From contig NZ_FZNP01000010.1 of assembly GCF_900188105.1 (NCBI RefSeq), forward strand, positions 274,286 to 338,285: DNA of 64,000 bases. Reading direction: 5' to 3'. Of the stretch, positions 58,033-64,000 are shown piece after piece. This stretch comes from Actinomadura mexicana (lineage in GTDB: Bacteria; Actinomycetota; Actinomycetes; Streptosporangiales; Streptosporangiaceae). The translations under genes were made by a program, and so were the position numbers. The notes under the pieces were generated by a model. That model was not told the DNA's origin, did no database searches, and saw only the letters and a list, made by a program, of their open reading frames with translations. Within the stretch, counting starts at the first letter, position 1. Every line of letters starts with the position of its first letter.

Positions 58033-60600
58033 ATGTGGCTCATCGCGCGCCGATCCTTCGCCGAAAGCTGGACGCGGCTGGCCGCCACGCTGCTGGCGGC
58101 GGTGTTCTCCATCGGACTGATCGCGGGCGCCCTGCAGTTCACGCTGCGGGCGCAGGAAGCGGTGTCGGGCACCGACGCCAGCGAGTACTCCTCCGCCGAC
58201 GTGCTCGTCCAGGGCGGTTCCGCCGACCCCGACGACCCGTACTCCCCGCCGGAGGGCCGGGTCGCGCTCGGCGCCGTGGCGGGACGTCCCGGCGTCGCGG
58301 CGGTCGCGGGCGACGCGACGGTCCCGGTGACCGCGAGCGGTTCGGACGGCGAGCCGATCCTGCCGCCCGCCGGGGCGGGGACGGCGCTGCGGCCGTGGAC
58401 GCCCGACGGCCGCCTCAACCCCTACCGCCTGGAGTCGGGCCGCGCGCCCGCCGCCGACGGCGAGGTCGCCGTCACCCGGCACGTCGCCCGCGCGGGCGGG
58501 CTCGACGTCGGCGACACCCTGAAGGTGCTGCTGCCGAGGCAGGGCCGGGACATGAAGATCGTCGGCATCGTCACCGTGCAGGGGCACGGCGCCGTCGCGA
58601 GCGGCGATCTGCTGCTGGCGCCCCCCGGCACCGTCGCGCAGGCGGCGGGCCTTCCGGCGGGCACATGGCAGAGCGTCTGGGTCAAGGCGTCGGGCGGATC
58701 GGTGTCCGGGCTCCGCGCGGCCCTCGCGCGCGACCTCGGGAAGGGCGTCACCGTCCGGACGGCGGCGGAGGTCCGGCACGCGCAGTCGGCCGACCTGCAG
58801 GGCGCCGGGGCGGCGATCGGCGGCGCCATCGGCATGCTCTCGTCCGTCGCGGTGTTCGTGGGGCTGTTCGTCGTCGCCAACACGTTCGGCACGCTCGTCC
58901 GGCAGCGGACGCGGCAGCTGGCGCTGCTCAGCGCGATCGGCGCGACGCCCCGGCAGATCAGGCGGCTGATCCGGTTCGAGGCCCTCGCCCTCGGCCTCGT
59001 CGCCTCCGCGGGCGGCGTGGCGGTCGGCTTCCCGGTGTCGGCCCTGCTCACCCACCTGTTCGCCAAGGACGGCTTCGACATCTCCGCCGCCGACGCCCAG
59101 TACGGCTGGGCCGCGCTCACCTTCCCCGCCGCGGCCGGCGTGCTCGTCACCCAGCTCGCGGCCCGGCGCGCCGCGCGGCGCGCCGCGAAGATCTCCCCGA
59201 TGCAGGCGCTGCGGACCGCGAGCACCGAGACGGCGGGCCGCCGCTGGCCGCGCCTCCTCGGCGCCCTGGCGGTGTTCGCCTGCGCCTGGATCTTCTTCGG
59301 GGCCGTCTTCGGGATCCGCTCCGAGGAGCCCCCCGGCCCCGAACGCACCGTCGGCACCTGCGTGATGGTCCTGCTGGGCTCCATGACGACGGTGGCGGCG
59401 CTCGCCGTCCTCGCCCCGTTCTTCGTCGGCCCCCTCGGCGGCCTGGTCGGCCGCATCGGGACGGCCGTGAGCGGTGAGGCCGGGCGGCTCGCCCGCGCCA
59501 CCATCACCCGCAGCCCGCGCCGGGTGTCGTCGGCGGCGTCCTCCCTCATGCTCGGCGTGGCGCTGGTCGCCTCGACGGCGCTGATCGTCCTGTCGGTGGA
59601 CGCGCGGTTCGACACGGCGGGGCGGGAGGTGCTGCGGGCCGACCACGCGATCACCGGGACCGGGATGACCTCGAACGGGCAGGCGCCCCTCCCCCGCGAC
59701 GCGGCCCGCAAGGCCGCCGCCGTGCCCGGCGTGTCCGCCGCGGCGGCGCTCACGATGTCGGAGGTCAAGCTCGTCTCTCCCCCGCCCCGGCGGCCGTCGC
59801 CCGAGGAGGCCCCGGAGCCGGTCTACCTCACCGTCACGGGCGCCGACCAGGAGGCGATGCCGTCGGTGCTGAGACTCGGCGGGCACCTCCCGCGCCTCGG
59901 TGACGGCCAGATCGCCCTCACCTCCACGGTCATGAAGGGCCAGAAGATCAGGAAGGGGCAGCGGATCGTGGTGCGCGGCGCCCGCGGCAGGGTCGCGCTC
60001 ACCGTCGCCGCCGTCTACCACGACCCGTCCCACCTGTTCGCCGACCAGGCCCTCGTCTCCGACGCGACGATGGACCGGCTCGACCCGGACGCGGCCGCGC
60101 AGGTGGTGCTCGTCCGCGGGGGCGGCGAGCGGGCCCTGTCCCGCGCGTTCGCGGACGCGCCGGCCCTCAAGGTCGTCGACGGCGCCGGCTACGTGAAGGC
60201 GGCGTCCGACGCGATGACCAAGGGGATGAGCGTCATCTACGGGTTCATCCTCATGGCGCTCGTCCTCGCCCTGTTCGGCATGGCGACCACCGTGTCGATG
60301 AACGTCGGCGAGCGGACCCGCGAGTTCGGCCTGCTGGGCGCCGTCGGCGCGACGGCGGCGCAGATCCGCTCGATCGTCCGCTGGGAGGCGGCGACGGTCG
60401 TCCTGCTCGGAACCCTCCTCGGCCTCGGCACGGCACTCGGCACGGTGACCGTGCTGCACGTCGCCACGGGAAGCTCGTTCCTGGTCCCGCACGCCCCCTG
60501 GTGGCTGTTCGCCACGGTCATCATCGGCGCCGCCGCCGTCACCCTCGCGGTCTCAGCCCTCCCCGCCAGAAGAGCCGTCGCCATTGCGTCTCCCACCTAG
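58033..60600 (+). CDS. FtsX-like ABC transporter permease
   Basis: An 855-residue permease with two FtsX repeats. The first helix is TLLAAVFSIGLIAGALQFTL (residues about 19-38), then an extracellular MacB-like domain (about 40-240), helix bundle with TFGTLVRQRTRQLALLSAIG, a middle region, a second extracellular domain (about 525-710) and a final bundle with TREFGLLGAVGATAAQIRSI. This is the actinobacterial 8-plus-helix type. The true start is ATG 58033, 5 bp after the ATPase stop. Confidence 0.93.
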   Translation: MWLIARRSFAESWTRLAATLLAAVFSIGLIAGALQFTLRAQEAVSGTDASEYSSADVLVQGGSADPDDPYSPPEGRVALGAVAGRPGVAAVAGDATVPVTASGSDGEPILPPAGAGTALRPWTPDGRLNPYRLESGRAPAADGEVAVTRHVARAGGLDVGDTLKVLLPRQGRDMKIVGIVTVQGHGAVASGDLLLAPPGTVAQAAGLPAGTWQSVWVKASGGSVSGLRAALARDLGKGVTVRTAAEVRHAQSADLQGAGAAIGGAIGMLSSVAVFVGLFVVANTFGTLVRQRTRQLALLSAIGATPRQIRRLIRFEALALGLVASAGGVAVGFPVSALLTHLFAKDGFDISAADAQYGWAALTFPAAAGVLVTQLAARRAARRAAKISPMQALRTASTETAGRRWPRLLGALAVFACAWIFFGAVFGIRSEEPPGPERTVGTCVMVLLGSMTTVAALAVLAPFFVGPLGGLVGRIGTAVSGEAGRLARATITRSPRRVSSAASSLMLGVALVASTALIVLSVDARFDTAGREVLRADHAITGTGMTSNGQAPLPRDAARKAAAVPGVSAAAALTMSEVKLVSPPPRRPSPEEAPEPVYLTVTGADQEAMPSVLRLGGHLPRLGDGQIALTSTVMKGQKIRKGQRIVVRGARGRVALTVAAVYHDPSHLFADQALVSDATMDRLDPDAAAQVVLVRGGGERALSRAFADAPALKVVDGAGYVKAASDAMTKGMSVIYGFILMALVLALFGMATTVSMNVGERTREFGLLGAVGATAAQIRSIVRWEAATVVLLGTLLGLGTALGTVTVLHVATGSSFLVPHAPWWLFATVIIGAAAVTLAVSALPARRAVAIASPT

Positions 60601-60750
60601 GGATTCGGCTCTATCGAGCGCGCACGCGTCTCAGCCATCGCCTCAGCCGTCAACGACCTCAGGGTGCGCGATCGCGTGCGAAGCCAGTTTCGAGCCTGCG
60701 AGGAACTGATCGCGCAGCGAGCCGCAAGGCGAGCCGGAGCGATGCCGGCG

Positions 60751-60798
60751 GCCGTGTCGGGGTCAGAGGGCCTGCAGGCCCTCTGACCCCGACACGGC
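60751..60798. terminator. 48-bp perfect palindrome between convergent genes (bidirectional terminator)
   Basis: A perfect 24-bp inverted repeat with no loop; the left half is GCCGTGTCGGGGTCAGAGGG followed by CCTG. It lies 150 bp past the permease stop and covers the last 11 codons and stop of tag. GATGCC/GGCATC outside it could extend the stem with a bulge. Transcribed from either side it would form a very strong hairpin. No T tract. Confidence 0.75.
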
Positions 60799-61362
60799 AT
60801 CAAAAACAAAGCAGCCGGTGAGGTGGTCGTTCACCAGGCCGCAGGCCTGCATGAGGGCGTAGGCGGTGGTGGGGCCCACGAAGCGGAAGCCGTGCTTCTT
60901 CAGCTCCTTGGCGAGGGCCTTCGAGGCGTCGGTGTAGGCGGGAACGTCGGACATGTCGGTATAGGACGGGGAGTCGGGGTCGGCGTGGCGCCAGGCGGTG
61001 GCGGCGAGGCCGCCGGGCAGGTCGAGGGCCGCGCGGGCGTTGGCGATCGTGGCTTCGATCTTGGCACGGTTGCGGACGATGGCGGCGTCGGCCATCAGGC
61101 GCTCGACGTCGTCCGGCCCGAACGCGGCGACCTTCTCGGGGTCGAAGCCGCAGAACGCGGCGCGGAAGCCCTCGCGCTTGCGCAGGATCGTCAGCCACGA
61201 CAGGCCGGACTGGAACGCCTCCAGGCACAGCCGCTCGTAAAGGCCCTGGTCGTCACGGACCGGACGGCCCCATTCCTCATCGTGGTAGGCGACGTAGTCG
61301 GGCGTCGACAGCCCCCACGGGCAGCGCGCCAGCCCGTCCTCGCCCAGAATCGCGGTGCTCAC
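60763..61362 (-). CDS. tag: DNA-3-methyladenine glycosylase I
   Basis: A 199-residue base-excision glycosylase. Motifs: CPWGLSTPDYVAYHDEEWGR, LCLEAFQSGLSWLTILRKRE, and FVGPTTAYALMQACGLVNDH with the zinc ligands (N-terminal Cys, C-terminal His, Cys of TGCF). It removes N3-methyladenine from DNA. Starts at GTG 61362. Its last codons lie inside the 48-bp palindrome. Neighbouring DUF3117 and tag resemble M. tuberculosis Rv1211-Rv1210, though here separated by pepA-side and transporter genes. Confidence 0.92.
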   Translation of the reverse strand: MSTAILGEDGLARCPWGLSTPDYVAYHDEEWGRPVRDDQGLYERLCLEAFQSGLSWLTILRKREGFRAAFCGFDPEKVAAFGPDDVERLMADAAIVRNRAKIEATIANARAALDLPGGLAATAWRHADPDSPSYTDMSDVPAYTDASKALAKELKKHGFRFVGPTTAYALMQACGLVNDHLTGCFVFDAVSGSEGLQAL

Positions 61363-61376
61363 GCGCCTGTTCTACC

Positions 61377-61805
61377 TCATGGGTGCGACAGAACGGCAAG
61401 GCGGCGCAGCCCGACCGTCATGAACGCCTTCACGACCGGCCCCGCGACCAGCCAGGCGGCGCGGCCGAGGGGGCCGAGCGGCAGGTCGACGCGCTCCGCC
61501 CAGACGATGCGGCTGCCGGAGCCCTCGGGGACGATGCTGAAGAACGCCTCGCCGCGCACCACCCGGCCGGTGTGCCGGACCGCGACGCGGCGGCCGGCGC
61601 GCCAGTCGGTGATCACCATGGTGTCGAGGAAGCCGACCGGGCCGGCGCCCGTCCACGCCCGCAGCTCGTCGCCGACCTTGTCGCCGCCCTCCGCGCGGGT
61701 GAACGGCATCCACTCGGCGTGCCGCGGCCAGTCGGTGAGGACGTCGAAGAGCCGCTCGGGCGGCGCCGCCGAGACCGCCTCCGCGTGGACCGCGACCGCG
61801 CTCAT
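61377..61805 (-). CDS. SRPBCC family protein
   Basis: A 142-residue START/Bet v1-like lipid-binding fold protein: VHAEAVSAAPPERLFDVLTD, then WPRHAEWMPFTR, and a C-terminal helix VAGPVVKAFMTVGLRRLAVL. Function unknown; similar proteins bind small hydrophobic ligands. The ATG at 61805 overlaps the stop of the upstream gene by 4 bp (ATGA), so it is co-translated. The tag gene follows after 14 bp. Confidence 0.85.
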   Translation of the reverse strand: MSAVAVHAEAVSAAPPERLFDVLTDWPRHAEWMPFTRAEGGDKVGDELRAWTGAGPVGFLDTMVITDWRAGRRVAVRHTGRVVRGEAFFSIVPEGSGSRIVWAERVDLPLGPLGRAAWLVAGPVVKAFMTVGLRRLAVLSHP

Positions 61806-62239
61806 CGGCTCTCCTCCCCGTCCGGCTCGAAGGACTCCTTGCGGAGCGGCACCCGGGCGCCGGGCTCCTCAATGCCGTGCAGCGTCCCGACCGGGCCGGC
61901 CGGTTCGGCGTCGCCGGCGCGCTTGCGGGCGTCGTGGAGCTGCCGTTCCAGTTCCGCCACGCGGGCGTCGCGCTCGTACAGGGCCTCGGTGAGGAGGTGG
62001 AACGCGTCGTCCGTCACGTGCGGCTGATACCCCCACAGAGTCCGGGGGAACCGGAGGTGGGAGCCGTCCCAGCCGGCGACGGGCCGCCCCTCGGAGTCCA
62101 CGCTGACCGGCGGATAGTCGGGATGGGCCTCGGCCAGCTCGCCGCCCCGGCCCATGGCGAGGACGACGACGGCGCCCAGCACGGCCACGCCGGCCAGGAC
62201 GAGAACCACGACCACGAGCACGCTCCGATCTGACGGCAC
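61802..62239 (-). CDS. Membrane-anchored coiled-coil protein with DivIVA-like motif
   Basis: A protein of about 145 residues. One N-terminal membrane helix (SVLVVVVLVLAGVAVLGAVV) is followed by HLRFPRTLWGYQPHVTDDAF, which resembles the short DivIVA motif F-x-x-x-L-R-G-Y-x-x-x-x-V-D, and a coiled coil (residues about 85-125). The tail is acidic. GTG 62239 was chosen because it puts the helix at the N-terminus; ATG 62290 is an alternative. Related proteins associate with cell-pole or envelope growth; this one is uncharacterised. Confidence 0.7.
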   Translation of the reverse strand: MPSDRSVLVVVVLVLAGVAVLGAVVVLAMGRGGELAEAHPDYPPVSVDSEGRPVAGWDGSHLRFPRTLWGYQPHVTDDAFHLLTEALYERDARVAELERQLHDARKRAGDAEPAGPVGTLHGIEEPGARVPLRKESFEPDGEESR

Positions 62240-62244
62240 CCCAT

Positions 62245-62262
62245 CGGGAAGACGATTTCCCG
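62245..62262. promoter_or_regulatory. Inverted repeat CGGGAA-N6-TTCCCG upstream of the DivIVA-like gene
   Basis: Perfect 6-bp arms with a 6-bp spacer, 6 bp upstream of the chosen GTG (or inside the gene if ATG 62290 is used). A possible repressor site. Confidence 0.35.
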
Positions 62263-62431
62263 TCCCTGATCGTGCCACGCTTGGCGGCATGGGGTTGCAG
62301 GAGCGCGGGGTCCTTCCACCGGCCGCGCCGGCTCCGGGCGGGGCCGCGGACGCGGGCACGGCGCCCCCGGCGAGCCGGGTGGAGCGGCTCGTCGCCTCCG
62401 GGGGGCGCCGTGCTCACACGGCGCGCCGGCG

Positions 62432-63748
62432 TCAGCCGCGCAGGCGGTGCCAGGGACCGGTGATCGCGAACGTGGCGCCCGGGTCGGACTGGCGGTTGGC
62501 GAACAGGATCCGCCCGTCCGGGGAGAACGTCACGCCGGTGAACTCGCTGCCGTTGAGGGCGTTGCGGGCCATCGCGAACGGCTCGTTCCGGCGGGTGGTG
62601 CCGATGAGGTACTGCTCGCCGTCGCCGTCCTCGGCCAGGATCACGCCGCCGCCGTACGGGGAGACGGTGATGTTGTCGGGGCCGTCGAAGCGCCCGCCCG
62701 GCTCGAAGACCAGCTGCAGCTCGATCTCGCCCCGGTGCGGGTCGTAGGTCCAGACCTGCCCGGCGTGGTCGGCGGCGCCGCCGTCGGCCTTCTTGGAGAA
62801 GCTGCACACGAAGTAGGCCTTGCCGTGGCCCCACCATGCGCCTTCGAGCTTCTGGCTCCGCGTGATCGTGTCGAACTGCTTGCGGACCGACGTCTGCTTC
62901 GCCGACGGGTCGGGCACCTCCACCCAGCCGGCGCGCAGCCGCGTCCCGGGCTCCTGGACGGCCGACAGGTCCGGGACGCCGCGGACGTTCAGCGCCTCCA
63001 GCTTCCCGCCCGACATGTAGGCGTGGTAGCCGCCGTGGTGGGCGCGGGGCCGGAACCGGTAGAAGAGCCCGAACGGCTTGGCGGCGTCCTCGGTCAGGTA
63101 CGCGGTGAGCGTGTGGGGGTCGACGGCGACGGCCTCGTGCGCGAAGCGGCCGAGGCCGGTGAGCGGGACGGGCTCGGTCCTGCGGCCGTTCGGGTCGACC
63201 TCGAACACCCAGCCGTGGCTCTTGGTCTCGCCCGCGAACCCTTCGGTCTCCTCGCAGGTCAGCCACGTCCCCCACGGGGTCCGTCCGCCCGCGCAGTTGG
63301 TGGACGTCCCGGCCAGGCTGACGTACTGCGACAGCAGGTCGCCCCGGCCGTCCACCTCCAGCGTGGTGGTGCCGCCGTTGGCCGCCGGGTCGTAGGTCCA
63401 CTCGGGGCGGCCCACGGCGCGGGTGCCGTTGTTGCTCTGCTCGTGGTTGCGCACCAGCCGGGTGCGGCCGTGGCGGCTGCCGGGGAAGGTGGCCATCCCG
63501 TCGTGGTGCCCGGGGACGACGACCCCCTCGGAGACGGGCTCGCCTTCGACCGACAGCGTCTTGTAGGAGAAGCCCTTGGGCAGGTCCAGGACGCCCTTGG
63601 GGTCGGGGATCAGCGGGCCGTAGCCGTAGGCCTCCCCTGTTTCGGCGCCTGCGGACGTCTGGAAGATTCCGTCCAGGCTTCCGGCGAGGGCGATGGACAG
63701 CGCGCCGGCCGCGCCGCCCTTGACGACTCCGCGACGGGTCACGGACAT
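62432..63748 (-). CDS. PhoX-like alkaline phosphatase (DUF839), Tat-exported
   Basis: A 438-residue secreted protein. The N-terminus MSVTRRGVVKGGAAGALSIA is a twin-arginine signal, so it is exported folded by Tat. The beta-propeller DUF839/PhoX part contains VVPGHHDGMATFP, LVRNHEQSN (metal site), GTWLTCEETEGFAGE and FAHEAVAVDPHT. PhoX enzymes are Ca/Fe-dependent phosphatases used under phosphate starvation. ATG 63748 has GGAG 7 bp upstream; a PHO-box-like site is 48 bp further up. Confidence 0.9.
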   Translation of the reverse strand: MSVTRRGVVKGGAAGALSIALAGSLDGIFQTSAGAETGEAYGYGPLIPDPKGVLDLPKGFSYKTLSVEGEPVSEGVVVPGHHDGMATFPGSRHGRTRLVRNHEQSNNGTRAVGRPEWTYDPAANGGTTTLEVDGRGDLLSQYVSLAGTSTNCAGGRTPWGTWLTCEETEGFAGETKSHGWVFEVDPNGRRTEPVPLTGLGRFAHEAVAVDPHTLTAYLTEDAAKPFGLFYRFRPRAHHGGYHAYMSGGKLEALNVRGVPDLSAVQEPGTRLRAGWVEVPDPSAKQTSVRKQFDTITRSQKLEGAWWGHGKAYFVCSFSKKADGGAADHAGQVWTYDPHRGEIELQLVFEPGGRFDGPDNITVSPYGGGVILAEDGDGEQYLIGTTRRNEPFAMARNALNGSEFTGVTFSPDGRILFANRQSDPGATFAITGPWHRLRG

Positions 63749-63795
63749 GGGCACTCCTTCACGTGAGGGGATCACGCGGGAGCCTGGTCGCCGTC

Positions 63796-63813
63796 CCTGA
63801 ACCGCGGATGAAC
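63796..63813 (-). promoter_or_regulatory. PHO-box-like direct repeat upstream of the PhoX gene
   Basis: Read on the minus strand, GTTCATC (63813-63807) and GTTCAGG (63802-63796) are two units 11 bp apart. This is the spacing and consensus (GTTCAYC) of PhoP-binding PHO boxes in Streptomyces. The site is 48-65 bp upstream of the PhoX start. Confidence 0.6.
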
Positions 63814-63895
63814 GATCACTGGCCGGAAGGAGAAACCCCAGGACAACGTTGGTCCGCGCGCGCCCCGAGTGCCGGCGGGCGGGCGGAGCGCGGCC

Positions 63896-64000
63896 TCAGA
63901 GGAGCTCCACCGCGGCGTCGACGGCCGCGGCGACGTCGCCGTCCGGCGGATACAGCAGGGACCGGCCGACCACCAGACCCCGCACGGTGGGCAGCCGCAA
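63896..64000 (-). CDS. C-terminus of a Cgl0159-family (beta/alpha)8 aldolase-like protein (partial)
   Basis: The last 34 codons of a gene that enters from the right edge. They read LRLPTVRGLVVGRSLLYPPD, then GDVAAAVDAAVELL and stop. The GRSLLYPPDGDVAAAVD tail matches the C-terminus of the Cgl0159 (DeoC/FbaB-like) family found in myo-inositol catabolism operons of actinobacteria. Too short for certainty. Confidence 0.6.
   Translation of the reverse strand: MRLPTVRGLVVGRSLLYPPDGDVAAAVDAAVELL

Noticed and set aside
60597..60809. Short minus-strand frame beyond the tag stop
   Set aside because: It lies in a different frame across the palindrome, has no ribosome binding site and unlike codon use.

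Overview
The window reads as ordinary chromosome from a very GC-rich actinobacterium. GTG, TTG and probably CTG starts are common and there are no insertion sequences, rRNA, tRNA or CRISPR arrays. Gene content and order (AdnAB, MoeZ, DUF3107, RhlE; Mrp, TatB, HtrA, anti-sigma factor, SigE; DUF3117, Tag; a mycothiol-type DinB protein) resemble Mycobacterium and Streptomyces. The orphan mycosins and general style fit Streptosporangiales, possibly an Actinomadura-like Thermomonosporacean. That last placement is inference from recall.

Layout. 1-5.2 kb: a truncated DinB-like gene, PhzF divergent from a LysR regulator with two matching inverted repeats, an acyl-CoA ligase, a small unknown gene and a methyltransferase. 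5.2-12 kb: AdnB and AdnA, the double-strand-break resection helicase-nuclease. 12.2-16.7 kb: a tight five-gene operon made of two copies of [one-TM partner protein + mycosin protease] followed by an alkyltransferase-like protein. 16.8-22.3 kb: CsbD, a small basic protein, MoeZ, and a TetR/MMPL divergent pair. 22.4-25.3 kb: Ku divergent from a two-gene split LigD (ligase, polymerase), the NHEJ machinery. 25.3-32.3 kb: an FAD reductase lacking its redox cysteine, a repeat-containing acidic peptide, TetR, DUF3107, GlsB, DEAD-box RhlE, GDPD and a hydrolase.

32.4-46.5 kb: mixed metabolic and regulatory genes (VOC, DinB, WYL regulator, Imm21, DUF1059, MpaB-like oxygenase with a strong operator, an Fe-S RecB-type nuclease, a degenerate metallo-beta-lactamase-fold protein, PHP phosphoesterase, DUF6758, Nudix, CPBP protease, CoA-ester lyase, SigJ-like sigma factor, MgtE-N/CBS protein, DUF1003, MarR). 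46.6-56.1 kb: the envelope-stress block: Mrp, TatB, HtrA, an RseB-like protein, a membrane anti-sigma factor and SigE on one strand, with a probable SigE-type promoter in front of sigE, then an O-methyltransferase, PepA and DUF3117. 56.3-64 kb: enoyl-CoA hydratase, a MacB/FtsX-type exporter, Tag glycosylase ending inside a 48-bp perfect palindrome, SRPBCC, a membrane coiled-coil protein, a Tat-exported PhoX phosphatase with a PHO-box-like site, and the tail of a myo-inositol-type aldolase.

The main functional themes are genome maintenance (AdnAB, ATL, Ku/LigD, RecB-type nuclease, Tag) and envelope stress/secretion (SigE regulon, HtrA, TatB, mycosins). The strongest candidate for something little described is the duplicated partner-mycosin cassette, which has no other type VII secretion genes beside it. 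No database search was run; family names are from recognition of motifs.
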